Below, one piece after another: positions 10,681-22,375 of a DNA stretch of 64,000 bases. How positions within the stretch are numbered: position 1 is the first letter of the stretch; every line of letters starts with the position of its first letter. The DNA is from Micropterix aruncella (lineage: Eukaryota; Arthropoda; Insecta; Lepidoptera; Micropterigidae): contig OX155953.1 in NCBI GenBank assembly GCA_944548615.1, positions 1,066,501-1,130,500 of the forward strand, written 5' to 3'. Position numbers and translations under genes: made by a program. Below the pieces are notes generated by a model. The model saw nothing but the letters and a program-made list of their open reading frames with translations, was not told where the DNA came from and searched no databases.

Positions 10681-12420
10681 TGACAGGACAGGGGGTAGGG
10701 GATTTTGGAGTGTGGATTACCTACATTGGATTGTGTTCTGTGCCCGCTCGGCACTTAACATCCCTTGCGGGATATGTATGGCGGCCGGCTGAAATCCAAA
10801 CTATCCCATACGGGATATCGCGCTCGCCGCTCAACAAAATGTCGTTTAAATTTCGAAATGCGATTGTATATTCTATCGAATGATGCCATAATATAGCCAA
10901 ATATGCAACACTATGAAATTGCTCGATTGCCGCATGCGATGTTAGAAATATGAATTACTACATCCCTTACAAAATCGGTGACCTCATTTCTGACGACAGT
11001 CGCGAACTGCCCACCGCTGGCGGCGTATAATTCCGCGACGTGTTGTGTTGTGAATTGTTTTGTGTATATAAGTGAAGTGTATACCGGATAAAAGTAAGTA
11101 ATTTCCATTTTTAAGTAGTTTAGGCCTTAGGATTAAACAATTTACACAGCCCATTTGCTGTTTTTCACGAATTTTCGAAGAAAACACTTTGGCGAAACCA
11201 AACGGCTCTCGAAAAATGGCCGTCTTTATTTTGTAATGTTTGTGAAATATCCCGTTATATCGCGAAACATGACGTAATGTCGCTTTAATTTACTAATAAA
11301 ATAGGTATTGCTTCATTTACATCCTAAGTTATCACATAATTATGCGTATTTTGAACATTATATGTTGTTTTCTAATATGGCTCGCAAAAATGAAACTTGT
11401 TTTGATAATTACTATGAGAGAAAAAAGTGCGATTTTCCATAGTTTTTCGATGAAATGTGACTCTTTGGAGTATAGTAATTAGTTATTAGACATATAATAA
11501 GTCTATGATAAGACAATATAATTGAAAAAATCTAACGAATTTTATATTATGGGCATTCAAAGTTTATTATTAGGTTCGGAAGTCGGAAACTCTCAAAACT
11601 TTAGATTTTTCTATAATATCAGACAAAGCTCAAAGTTCTGGTGTGATTTCTAAGAAGAAGTGATGTAGTAATAAAGTTATTTTGAAAGAATTTCATATAA
11701 AAAAATACCATAAGTAGTCACAAATTAAAAATTAAAAAAATTTTTTTTTACGAGAATACATACAATTTTTCTTGGCTGAATAAATAAATATTTTTTCCGT
11801 ATTTTTGTATGCAAATAAGTAAAAAAAAAATATCGTTTTGGTAAAGCATTTAATAAAGAACATAACTGTATTTACAATTTTTGATATTTACAAAAACTGT
11901 ATTTACAAAAAAATCGAAATGATTTTATAGGCGAGTTTTTTCAGTTTGCCAATTTTGTAATATTTATTCATTATTATCTTAATTGTTTTACGAGATAAGG
12001 TTATAATGTTTTATATGTCAAATTTCAATGCGATCATTTTTCTATTTATATTTTTTTAATCCGATTAGTGGTTTATAAGTTATGATCGTTTTTCTCAAGG
12101 CCGTTGACTCGCGTCGATTTTTTGCGCGAATATGTCGCGCGCAAAAGTGATGTTTTTGGGCGCGGTGAGTTTTTACCTCGCAACGTGAGGGGTTAACTTA
12201 TTATTGAATATAATGAATGCAAGTTGCTGTCATGTGAATAAAACTATGGATTACAACAGTGGTGACGAGGATTGAACGAATTCACGCAATCTAACCAAAA
12301 AAATCGAAAGTTTTTTTTCATTTGTCAAAAATAACATAACCTTGCAACATGGAAAAATCAGTGCAGGAATCGGTCAAACTGAGGATGGGATTCTTCGTAA
12401 ATTCCTCGGAACATATCTCA
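10681..12420 (+). other. Possible LTR and leader remnant of an LTR retrotransposon
   Basis: Several features suggest a broken LTR element: TATATAAG near 11067, AATAAAAC near 12238, then TTACAACAGTGGTGACGAGG near 12252-12271, which resembles an LTR end and tRNA-primer site. An ATG at 12350 opens a short frame (MEKSVQESVKLRMGFF) that is cut at about 12420 by the GC-rich repeat. A MITE interrupts the putative LTR. I could not find a partner LTR, so this is tentative. Confidence 0.35.
11270..12196. mobile_element. Diverged piggyBac-like TTAA MITE
   Basis: The right end ACGTGAGGGGTTAA (12183-12196) mirrors the TTAACCCCTTGAG start of the MITE at 45639. The body shares TATTTATTCAT-TATC-TAATTGTTTTAC with the other copies. 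The left boundary is only approximate. Confidence 0.45.
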
Positions 12421-12650
12421 GGTAGGGGCGAGGTGACCCACTAGGTTATCTTTCCAGTGCCTTGCCCTAAGGAGTTGGCCTCTAACGGGTATGTTGTCTT
12501 TTGTTGAATGGTAGGTTTGTAGGTACTCGTCCTCGACTCTTCTAGGTTCACCTCGCAAGAGACGGAATGATCGTAACCGTTAAAACTTGCTGGAATGACG
12601 GGTTCGCCCATTGTAATGACAACTTTAACTGACCGGTATTGAGACCCGAA
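12421..12650 (+). repeat. GC-rich unknown repeat family, partial unit
   Basis: It contains GCCCTAAGGAGTTGGCCTCT and GTTAAAACTTGCTG with TGACGGGTTCGCCCATTGTA, which match the 3' half of the units at 9946, 49336 and 62200. It abuts the putative gag start directly. Confidence 0.65.
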
Positions 12651-13426
12651 AAATGCTTGACATCTAAATGCGAAAATGATACAATCATAAAGGATTGTAA
12701 CAAGATTTTGGATGCATTGAAAATTTTGAACTGCTACTAAACCGTTTAGTATCAAATCAAACTTTCAGATGTTTTCAAATAAAAAATAATTAAAAAGTTT
12801 TCTATTACTATTAAATAAAATGATTATAACGGATTAACCGGAAGCTCTCAGGTCAAGTATCTATATTTTTACGAGTCTGTAGTGCAATACCCCCACGGCG
12901 CTTTCCAGCAAACATTAAAAGATTAAGGCGATATTTCATTCGATTATTATTGGTTTTCGATCCAAGTCCTGGGTAAAGATAATACTGTAAGGGTATTTGG
13001 TCAGATATCAAAAGATGCCTTGGGGATCTGAGCATGTGCGAAAAAGAAAACGGTCCATGTCGAACGTGCTGACGGCTCTAACCAAATATATATTTTCCGG
13101 CGATAACATTACAAACAATTTGTCGAGTCGAACCCTCGGGAGGTAACTTAATCATATTCTGGGGCGGGTTATATCGAGATAAAACCGGTTGAGCACGAAA
13201 GACACGCGACGATATGCGTAATGAAACAAGTATTTTTTCATAAAATATTAGACATTTTCAAAGCCGATTTCATAATACAGTTATTTATCATCACAAAAAT
13301 TATAGTTTTAGATCCACGATTTGGTTGGAATAAAAAGTATTTTCGGTTAAATCGAGTGACGTCAGACCGCATTTATATTAAAACTGAAATCTGACTAATA
13401 ATATCCTCATATCAGCAGCACCTAAT
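12651..13426. other. No gene recognised
   Basis: A 60-codon minus frame at 12853-13035 has no motif that I can place. The rest is AT-rich with no structure seen. Confidence 0.4.
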
Positions 13427-13683
13427 GGTTGAGGTGTCTAAAAAAAGCTCTCAGTCTGTAGATGTGTCATCAAAAAAAAACATTTTTAAAAAGACATTAA
13501 AATAGAAAAATACAAAATTATAGCACCATCTACTGGGTCTCCGTCCGAACTTTTTGTGCGACCGTGCTGAGATCCAGTAGATGGCGCTTTAATTTTTATT
13601 TTTTTTATTTTAATGACTTTTTTTAATGTTTTTTTTATGACACGTCTACAGACCGAAAGTTTTTTTTAGACACCTCAGCCAAA
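13427..13683. mobile_element. MITE with about 115-bp terminal inverted repeats
   Basis: The left arm starts GGTTGAGGTGTCTAAAAAAA. The right arm ends TTTTTTTAGACACCTCAGCC and pairs with it for roughly 115 nt at about 85-90 percent. The arms meet near a CCATCTACTGG / CCAGTAGATGG pair. Most of the element is therefore a hairpin. No coding frame and no certain target duplication. Confidence 0.75.
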
Positions 13684-15212
13684 TTTTTACACCCCGCCAT
13701 CTGCTGGATTACAGCTTGACCTTTTGTACTGTAAACAGATGGCCCTCTAACGGACGATTGCTAAAGTGGTGTAATTTTGGGAAATATGTTGGACCTTTAC
13801 CATCGATTTTAATGACTCATAATGGGGAAAGGCTAATTCCCTAAAAAATCCTTACTGGAAGGCGAGAAAGAGCCAGCGAATGCCAAAATACAAGTGTAAC
13901 ATGGCTCGGTGGAGAATACTCGCAACTAGATAGGCAAAACAACTTAATTTTCGACCAAACAAACAAGCTCTGAACATCCAACCCTCAAACTTCAACTTCA
14001 AGGCAGTCAACTGAGATCTCTGAACTGGAACTCATGCTTTCCAACTTGGAAATAACTGAATACGCTGAATTGGCTCGAAACATTTTGTTTCTGTCACATG
14101 TCATGTCACGTCTGCGTCTCTCTTCGATTGTTCCTGTCCATTTCCTCCAAGACCTTGGTGACATTTCTGATCGTAGATCAAACGGGCAAGGCAGCGCAAC
14201 GTAATCGAATTAATATAAACAAGTATTATTTGTACATAAATAATAAGCATAATTCCGTTTATTTTTTAAACATTACGGTCAATAAAGTGGCCGTCGAAAT
14301 CGATGGGTTTCAGCTAGTTTATTATATTTGTGAAATGTATTTGTTTTCGTTTCTTCAAGTCATCTATCATAAGAGTTTTAAAGCTTATGATGTCGTTTTA
14401 TTATACCAATACAAGTATCTAGAAACTATTTATTTTATGTTATGTCATTTACTTTCCTTGATTTACAATTAAAATACTTCAACATTCACCGATTTAGAAA
14501 CTAAAGGCGAAACAGGTACCGCTGCCAGAGATGTACTGGTAAATGAAACCCAACTGGGAGTAACCCGTTCTGGGGTGGTCATTTTACTATTCTATAAACT
14601 ATAAAGTTAAACAAAGTCAATAAGGATTGGGATTTCTTGTTAAAAAAAAAACAACAAAATACAAATTTTGAAAGAATAGCAAAAAAATATATGATAAAAC
14701 TAGCTCAATATATGAGAGTCTATATACATTCAATTAAATAAATATCCCAAGCGTTTCTACTTCCAATCTTCCATGTATCCGAATATTAAAGCGGTATTCA
14801 ATTGTCTCGGAACCGGGATCGCAGAAACTTGCACATTTTAACACTGTAATTTAACGTGCTCAATAATTCTACCGCATCTCTCTATCTTCAGGAGTAATTC
14901 AACCTTCTAGGAGTAGTCATGATCTCCTACTAAAACAAGTCAGAAGTACCTACTCTATATATCCCACTTCTTAACACTTCGTTTCTCTCTTACCCATTCC
15001 CTGTTCATGCAGACTGTTGGTGGACCCAGATCCCTACAAATATGAGAAGTGCTTGAACCGATTTAAAAAATTCTGTCGCCGATTAGTTTTGTTCGTCGTT
15101 TGGATGAGCTGATTCGAGCTGCCATATAATAATTAATAAATATCTTTTAACAAACACTAAAAACACGCTTTTATAAATGCACGCAAAAACCAAAAAGGTT
15201 TGTTATAACCTT
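13684..15212. other. No gene recognised; minor repeat fragments
   Basis: Near 13695-13750 there is a short CCATCTGCTGG / CAGATGG inverted pair. Near 14550-14580 a minus-strand segment (CCAGAACGGGTTACTCCCAG in that sense) matches a non-LTR 3' end at 55010-55045. The 124-codon frame at 14098-14472 has no recognisable domain and looks like chance in AT-rich DNA. Confidence 0.45.
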
Positions 15213-15570
15213 GAAACCTGATCGTGTTCAAAGTCCATTACGTGACCTTTCTCACAAAAGTGCAAACACGACTATGATACGATATTCCATCATGGAATGC
15301 CAGTTCCTGTCTTCCGGCTTCATCATCAGACCTTGAAACTTAATCGTGCTCAAAGTTCATTACAATACCTTTCTAACAAGTCCAAACACGGCTATGATAC
15401 GATATTCCATCATGGAATGCCAGTGCCTATCTTCCGGCTTCATCATCAGACCTTGAAACCTAATCGCGGTCAAAGTTCATTCCAAGACTTTTCGAACAAC
15501 TCCAAACACAGCTATGATACGATGTTTCATCATGAAGTTCCAGTTCATATCTTCTGAGTCCATCATCAGA
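15213..15570 (+). repeat. 120-bp tandem repeat, three copies, in-frame 40-residue units
   Basis: The landmark GATACGATATTCCATCATGG sits at 15276 and 15396, and a variant at 15516, so the period is exactly 120 bp. Because 120 is a multiple of three, the plus frame 15297-15557 encodes repeated 40-residue units with the shared cores VPV-FRLHHQTLK-NR and SKH-YDT-FHH. Differences between units are mostly substitutions that keep the frame. No start context, splice site or domain is evident, so this could be a noncoding minisatellite or a relic of a repetitive protein. Confidence 0.75.
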
Positions 15571-15886
15571 TCAGTTCGTACTATTACATAGTTACATACA
15601 GGTCGACCTAGTAAAAGCGTGTTAAAAAGATATTCAAACCCAGAGCTAGCGGTTTGAAAACTACTTTTATGTTGCATCTTACTGCTACTTTGATAATTAT
15701 TTTTAAAGTAACATTAATTGTTTTTAAAGTACCATTATTTTTAATTATTTTCACTTACCATCTTGGGCCGTAAATTCTTCCTCTATCGACAACATGAGTT
15801 GTAAGATATTGAATTTTAATCAAATAATTCCACCTTTTGTATGGTAATATTTGTAATCATTAATTAATTTATTTGTTCATTCATTA

Positions 15887-17132
15887 TGAGGACACCTGGT
15901 TGGGTTGATAAGATGAACATGTCGGTCTATTTCTCAGAGTGCAGTTGATAATAAATATCCAATTCATTTCAATTTCTAATTTATTTGGAATTACAATGTG
16001 AATCATTTGAAATTTTATCGATTTATCATTGAGTGGGTGTTTTCTATGAGCTAAATAATTTGTCTACCTAATTTAGAGAGGTCTAAAACCATTCATATCG
16101 ACCGTTTATTTTTAACATCGTTAAGATTGATTAATGATTCCTAAAGTAGCATAGTAGGGATTTGCTTATTTTACTTCGGTACAAACTGAGCGAAAGGGGC
16201 GGAGCAATTAATCTCTTTTTAATCTCTCTCTCAGAATATAAAATGAACGATCATCGATTTTCTGCACCGAAACTACCCTTTGAAATTATAGATATTACAA
16301 TAATTTTCTACGTATTTGGTGCAGTCTAAGATTCAGCCGGTTTGTTTCCGGCGTGTAGTGTTAACACGAAAAAGCGTCAACCGTTCATTACACATTCCAC
16401 TCTCATGTAATGCCCTGTCTCGTTCGCACGAACGAATTTCTTATGAACGCGAACCCCCATGCGGCAGGTGTTCCGATGGGTCGGTAGGACGACGACGGGG
16501 ACATTACTGATGCTCTGGGTGCTCCAACCGGGGATAAAACTCCCTTTTACAGTGCACGCGGCTATAGGATAGCGGTGGGATCACACGTACACCCAGTAGG
16601 TATATGAAACACCTCGAGCGGCGGACTTAGCCCCCCACTTCATGTATATCAAGTGTTTTTTTAATTTTCCACGTCTGGTTTAAAGTTTCTTTTAGAAAGA
16701 TACCTTGCTTAAATTGATTTTCATATTTTCTCGTCGGTATGAATCAACAGCAAAATATTTTCTAAACTTTATAATCTTGTATCTGACGATGACCCCACAG
16801 TTCATTGTCTATATCCATATTTTTTTATTACTATTATTTATTCATTAAATTTGGTGACTATTGTTTGATATTATTTGACAATTTATTTTATTTTATTTTT
16901 AATTTATTAACACGATTATTTATTTTCTGTGTTTTATTTTAAATATTTCCTATTTTGATCATTATTTAGTGATTATTAGTTATATTTTTTAATGGTGACG
17001 GTAATATATATATCCTTCTTTTCCTTTTGATTTTGTTTTTTTCAAATCGCCGAATATATGTGAAATAAAAACTAGAGAGCTCGGTCTAGTGATACCTACT
17101 AAACAGTTTATCGACCCAGCCAGGTGTCCTCA
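15887..17132. mobile_element. TIR DNA element flanked by TA
   Basis: The ends are TGAGGACACCTGGTTGGGTT (15887 onward) and its near reverse complement ACCCAGCCAGGTGTCCTCA (to 17132), about 25 bp with two mismatches. TA lies directly outside both ends (15885-15886 and 17133-17134). The 1.25-kb interior has no transposase frame, so the element is non-autonomous. It contains another MITE at about 16180-16440. TA duplications fit the Tc1/mariner group, but other superfamilies also use TA. Confidence 0.65.
16180..16440. mobile_element. MITE family copy 1 (ends near CCCTGTCTCG)
   Basis: The inner terminal repeats AATATAAAATGAACGATCAT (about 16236) and, inverted, GCGTCAACCGTTCATTACAC (about 16373) pair. 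Related copies lie at 46795-47050 and 47842-48160. It is nested in the TA-flanked element. Confidence 0.6.
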
Positions 17133-18104
17133 TATTTTAATGGTAACTGTTATTGTAGATTTTAGTAATACAGACTTGGTGATTTCATAATTTCCTATTA
17201 ATATTTTTTAATGAAATTGAGTTTCTATTAATAATAACATTATATTTCATTTATATAATCTGTATAAATTATAATTTAAAGTAGAACTTGTCTCTTTACC
17301 CAAATTCACTTTCAATTATAAGTGTACTTACGCGGAAATACATCGATAATGCAGAAAAATAATATATACACGTACATGTATTAAATAATAAATACATTAG
17401 GTATTAAGTTTGGAACTATTAATTGCTAAATATTATAAGAGTAATAACACAGTAATTTTCAAAGATTTTCAAACTATTATTAAAACGTTTATTAAAAATA
17501 TAATAGGTAGCATTAATAATGAAAAATGTAATTTTATTATCAACACGCTTTTATTAGCTTGACTAGTCGGTATCACTAGACTGTTTGTCGAAAACAGAAA
17601 TGAAGACATTTTTAAACGTTTAATTTTAAATATATTCTTAGTTAATAATGGTATCGCCTATATTAAGACGTATCGCCTCCCCCACTTTCCTTCTCCATAA
17701 CTCAGAGCATCACCCCACTCCCATGGCTTTGATTAATTTAATTGCTCCTCAAGCTCTGATAAATAAATATGTCACAGCACATTGCTTGACCTGGAAATTT
17801 CGATAAGTGATTCTACAATACAATACAATTTATTCTACTCCAGTAGGTAGGCATTCCTACACTTGCGTCACTGCGTCTGACATTCTTAGTGATTAAGGAA
17901 ATTAACTGTCGTGATAGTTGTATCTATATAAATTATTTAAGTAATTTATAATCGGTTTGAAATCCTTGATAATTAGAAAATAATGTAGTAATTAAAAGTT
18001 CTGATTAAATAAAGAGCGCAAAGTATATAACCATAATTATCAAAGTAATAATGTGATAATCCGCCTGCATTGTTGCTTTTAGAGATTGAAATTCGCGATT
18101 AAGT
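17133..18104. other. No gene seen
   Basis: AT-rich sequence. GTCGGTATCACTAGACTGTTT near 17568 partly mirrors GTCTAGTGATACC near 17083, hinting at an older relative of the TIR element. Nothing else is recognised. Confidence 0.4.
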
Positions 18105-18441
18105 GTTTATTTATTTTATTTTATTTGGTTAACAAACAGCGTTTATACATAACAAATACAAAATATAACAATAAAACTATGACTAATTATATGTTAACAA
18201 TATCTATCTATAATGTGTACAGTACATATCTCCGTTATTATATCTTATTTATATATATACATTTTTTAGCAAATTTAATATTATAGAAAAAGAAAAAGAA
18301 CAAAAAACAAATGGAAATGAAATTTTACATTGAGATTATATACAATATTAATTATTTTGTACCAAAGATACATTTTAAAAAACAAAAAATTGCAAAAACA
18401 AACAATTACAAAAAAGCTATTCATGTAAACTGTTCAAGCGA

Positions 18442-20440
18442 TTAATAGTCATTATATGAAATACGAGGGACAAAGGACTGACAGGATTTTTTAATGGTTT
18501 CCTTAAAGTGACTTTTAACTGATGAAAAAATATCAATGTACCCGAACCTATCGTTATACGTTGTCATAGCTCTGTTTATTAAGGAATGTTTCGTGTAATT
18601 AGAGTTATATCTCTTTATATAAAACAGATTCGGGTTTCGAGTAATGCGAGGAGGAGCCAGAATGGATATCTTTTCGACCAGATACGCACTGTCAAAATTG
18701 TTATTTATTACGTTGTAGAGAAACATCATATCGCAAGTTGTACGCCTATCTTCAAGACTATCGAGTTTAAAAAGAGCTAATCTATCCTTGTACGATTCAG
18801 CAGGTCTATTTTCCCTAAAGCACAAGTGCCTTAAGAATTTTTTTTGAATACGCTCGATTCGTTGCTTATACACATTGTATTGAGGGGACCAAATACAAGA
18901 TGCAAATTCAAGTATACTACGGACATAGGCTTGGTATATTACTAACAAGGTGGATATCTCGGAAAAGGGCTTGCACGCCCGTAGTAGAAAACCTAGCGAT
19001 TTGTATGCTCTGGTGACAATACTTTCAATGTGCTGGTCGAATTTCATTTTGGAATCGAGTAAAACCCCCAAATCTCGGACAATGTTAGTCTCCTTAATGT
19101 TATCTAAACCAATTTTATAATTGTATAATATTTTATTTCTGTTTCTCGTAAACGTGATTCGATGGCACTTCTTGACATTAAGATCGAGCTTGTTCAAAAC
19201 ACAGTATTCGCTAAGACGGCTCAGGTCATCCTGCAGGCGTAAACAGTCAGCCACTTTTGAGATAACAGAATAAACTTTAAGGTCATCCGCGTATAGGATA
19301 AACTGGCAAGATTTAAAACAGGAACCGATATCGTTAATATATATATTGAATAAGAGCGGTCCCAGGTGTGATCCCTGTGGAACACCCGAAGGAATCGAAA
19401 TAAAGTCTGATTTAAATCCACCTACGACGACAGCCTGTTGACGATTATGAATATAAGATGTGAACCATCTTAACAGATCGCCGTGTATACCGAGTTTCTC
19501 AAGTTTAATTAATAATATAGAATGATTTACCCTGTCAAATGCTTTTGAGAAATCTGTATATATAACATCAGTTTGTATCCGATTGTTCATGTTATCCAGG
19601 ATTTCGTTAGTGAATTGACTTAAGTTCGTGACTACAGATCGCTTACTCATGAAGCCGTGCTGATACGGAGAAAGCGAATTGCAAATGGCGGGATAAATCT
19701 GATCGTATATAATTTTTTCGAAAACTTTACTGAACACCGGAAGGATTGAGATGGGCCTATAATGCGATATGTTATTATTTAAGCCACTTTTATGTATTGG
19801 TACAATAAAGGCTTCTTTCCAACGAGAGGGAAATGTACCTTCATCCAGGGAACGGCGGAATAACAAGGCGAGTGGATGAGCTAATTGGCTTGCACAGTTT
19901 ATAATATAGGTGGGAGGAATTCCATCACTTCCAGATCCTTTATTCTTGTCTAGCTTGCTTAAATACTTGCCGATAAGTCCCTTATCGATGGCAATTTTGG
20001 ATATACTACTTGTACTGCTAGAGTGCTCTTCAGGGGAGTCAGGAGCCGGAACAGCGTCCAGTCGTGTGCCCTTGTCAAACACCGATTCGAAGTACTTAGA
20101 GAAAGCTTCGCAGATTTCATGGCCCCCATCAATGTTAAGGTCCTCGTAAATCATGCGCTGAGGTAGCACGTGGTGACGACGGATACTTTTGACATATGAC
20201 CAAATTTCCTTCGGGTTGTCCCTTATAGATGTTTCGCAACGGCTAATATATTGCTGGAAGCAATCATCTCTCATTGCTTTTTGCCGGGCGCGGAGCAGAG
20301 AAAATGATTCGTAGTCTCGGGGGTTGCCATATTGATGCCACTTTCTGTGGTATTTTGATTTTTCTTTAATGAGTTTAATGAGGGATGCAGTAAACCATTT
20401 GGGATACGAGGAATTCTTACTTTTGCCTTTCGGAACGTAA
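18442..20440 (-). pseudogene. Non-LTR reverse transcriptase, frameshifted from its endonuclease
   Basis: The frame from the ATG at 20274 gives 610 residues. It has YRPISILPVFSKVFEK (about 172-187), YTDFSKAFD (239-247, catalytic D241), GVPQGSHLGP (297-306) and YADD (328-331). The ILEFASCIWSP region follows, then a C-terminal block near KHSLINRAMTTYN. The same frame stays open upstream of the ATG to about 20440 (KWFTASLIKLI region), so the ATG is internal. The endonuclease lies in another frame, and the switch falls at a run of eight T at about 20452-20459, so one slip at the homopolymer broke the ORF. It would otherwise be a long intact polyprotein. Catalytic residues are preserved. Confidence 0.85.
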
Positions 20441-20443
20441 AGA

Positions 20444-20971
20444 TCAATTGTTTTTTTTTAATATTCCATAGAAATTTTCGACTGCAACATTTATATCGCA
20501 GCTGTGAAGCAGGCAGTTCCAGTTGGTTACGGAGAGAAATTCATTAATTTTATGATAGTCTGCCTTACTATAAAATAGGACTTCTCTTGGGAGCTCTTTC
20601 AGTGCCTGAGATTTTTCAAATGGCATGACAATGGCAAGCGATGGGTGATGAGAAATTTCTCGACTTAAGGGTTGCGAGCAGTGAAGAACATCGAGTGATA
20701 TATTTGCCAAGACTAGATCTAGAAAACGTCCATTGGAGTTTGCAATGCCATTGTATTGAGTTAGACCTGCGAACATGATGTCATCGACAAAGGCTGAAGA
20801 AGTGTTGTCGAGAGAACAAGCTGGGTCAGATAGTAATGAGATAGCTTGGTTGCCATCGTCTGTTGGAGACCAGACTATTTTGGGCAGGTTAAAGTCACCC
20901 ATCATAATGAAATTGTCCATTGGGAGCTGGTCGCGTAAAGCACAAAGTGACTCACCAAAATCTTTAAGCAA
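20444..20971 (-). pseudogene. APE-type endonuclease, C-terminal half
   Basis: The 175-residue frame contains MGDFNLPKIVW with the GDFN catalytic motif, a FLDLVLAN strand motif and ISHHPSLAIVM, where the conserved terminal histidine is kept. The usual preceding aspartate of the SDH-type motif is not obvious. The first half of the domain, with the N and E metal-binding motifs, is missing. The protein would nick the target DNA to prime reverse transcription. The frame ends at the poly-A slip that separates it from the RT. Confidence 0.8.
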
Positions 20972-21099
20972 AGATGACGTGTTTCATGTTTTGATTCGAT
21001 GTCGCATAATTTCTTTTTTATTTCTGGTAGATTGTTATTCTTTAATTGATTTTTCACCTCATTTACCATTTCAATTAGTATATTTATTTTATCCTCCAT
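20972..21099 (-). pseudogene. ORF1 N-terminal remnant of the same element
   Basis: A start at 21099 gives MEDKINILIEMVNEVKNQ followed by EIKKKLCDIESK. This charged helical segment resembles the coiled-coil start of non-LTR ORF1 proteins. After about 40 residues homology stops at the deletion joint with the endonuclease. This assignment rests on composition and position. Confidence 0.5.
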
Positions 21100-21110
21100 T
21101 GTGAACTGTC

Positions 21111-21469
21111 AAACTGGTCACAGTCTTTAAAATGGTTTTTAAGAGAAAAATGAGTTCGGTACTAACTTATTCGTAGATTTTAATATTTCTTCGATTGTTT
21201 TTGAATAGGTACTTCGAGTATTTTTCACTAATATTGATTAAATCACATAAACATTTAACATGAAATAATATTCAAGTCGGCACACGCGTAACGTAGGTAG
21301 GCCCTATAATATCCACACCTAAGCAACTTTACCATGCATAGCCAAATTTACTTTGCTCTATGACTACATAATCTTCATGGGTAATCTACACACGTGTCTT
21401 AAGGAAGATGATTCAGAGACCAAACAAATCGCCAATCTTATCTCATACTCTTGTCTGTCTATATTGCCA
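21111..21469. other. No gene seen; may include the 5' end of the adjacent element
   Basis: AT-rich sequence upstream of the ORF1 remnant. No promoter motif or target duplication could be fixed. Confidence 0.4.
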
Positions 21470-22075
21470 TTATAAGACGTTCATTGCCTTCTCAGCTCAT
21501 TGCTCTACGATCAACGTCATAATGACATCTAGACCTGATCGTAATAAGGCGCAAGGTCTATTTACCGCGGGTGGCTTCCCTCATCACGATCTGCTATATG
21601 TAGCATACAATGCCAAAGGTCCTAAACTAACACCTAGAGCCATACAATATCGTGACTAAAAGAGCCTCTCCCTCAGCATTACAGGCGAGGCACCCACTAT
21701 CGACTGGTTACCATTACACAGCATGAAAATATTGACGAAATTTTCCGAGTTTTCATTAAATCAATAACTAATCTTTTAATTGAGTATGTTCCGCTGAAAG
21801 TACGCTGAGTCAAGCCCCCGCCTGCCCCTAGGATGACCAAGGAAATACGCTTTTTATTAGGAATTGTGACAGAGCCAAATCAAAGTTTAAGCAAGATCGC
21901 AATATGGATACCATATAGATCTCTGCATAATAAACGTAACCAGTGTTGTATACATGCCAACAAACATATACCAAACAGCTTCTGCAAACCGCTTCCGCTA
22001 AATAAAAAGTGGATACTATTTCATTCTCTAGGTATTGGTAAAACAACAATCTGTCTTACTGCCAATCGATTCTCT
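21470..22075 (+). pseudogene. Non-LTR pol remnant, endonuclease-RT linker
   Basis: Broken plus frames resemble the linker of CR1/Jockey-type pol proteins. They include LYVAYNAKGPKLTPRAIQYR followed by D, the IDEIFRVFIKSITNLL region, PPAPRMTKEIRFLLG, then YRSLHNKRNQCC, and finally WILFHSLGIGKT, which aligns with the WKFLRSLGIGK type of motif. Stops and frame changes occur at about 21657 and 21790. The RT catalytic core is absent. Similarity is judged by eye. Confidence 0.6.
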
Positions 22076-22254
22076 GAGTAATCATTTTTCGTCTCCTCCT
22101 TTTGTATTAGACGATGTCACTTAGTCTAGTACCATCTCAGTGATACGCGATAGTCGTTACCTAATTATCCTCCCTTTAATTTCTGTGTTATGTCGATCCT
22201 CGAGGTGAAGAAAGCCATACTTGTCATTAAATCGAAAGCGGTGAGTTGTAGTGA

Positions 22255-22375
22255 AATTACTTGCACTTCTGCGTGGAGGCTGCCGGATGGGTGTTGACCC
22301 GTGCGTTTGGCCGTCCCCAAGCATAGGTCTTAAGTGCTAAACTGCAACAGGGCCCATTAGCTTCCACTCAAACGT
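22255..22375 (-). repeat. GC-rich unknown repeat family, minus-strand fragment
   Basis: Read on the minus strand it contains AGCTAATGGGCCCTGTTGCA and ACGGGTCAACACCCATCCGG followed by CAGCCTCCACGC. This is the same order as at 49015-49100 and 63390-63485, so isolated fragments of the family exist away from the main blocks. Confidence 0.75.

Larger units (their letters stand above)
18105..21110 (-). mobile_element. Non-LTR retrotransposon with internal deletion
   Basis: On the minus strand it runs from an ORF1-like start (21099) through part of the endonuclease (20971-20444) and the RT (to 18442) to a 3' untranslated region. The tail is an AAATA-type repeat near 18105-18127. The order ORF1, endonuclease, RT is that of CR1/Jockey-type elements. 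Most of ORF1 and the first half of the endonuclease are missing, so an internal deletion joined them. The 5' boundary is approximate. Confidence 0.75.

Noticed and set aside
10521..10883. Overlapping short frames near 10.5-10.9 kb
   Set aside because: They lie in the GC-rich repeat and putative LTR, on both strands, without motifs.
12250..12275. Certain primer-binding site for a second LTR element
   Set aside because: GTGGTGACGAGG looks suitable, but no partner LTR or pol was found, so it is listed only as a tentative remnant.
14098..14472. 124-codon plus-strand frame
   Set aside because: Hydrophobic, AT-driven composition without motifs; probably chance.
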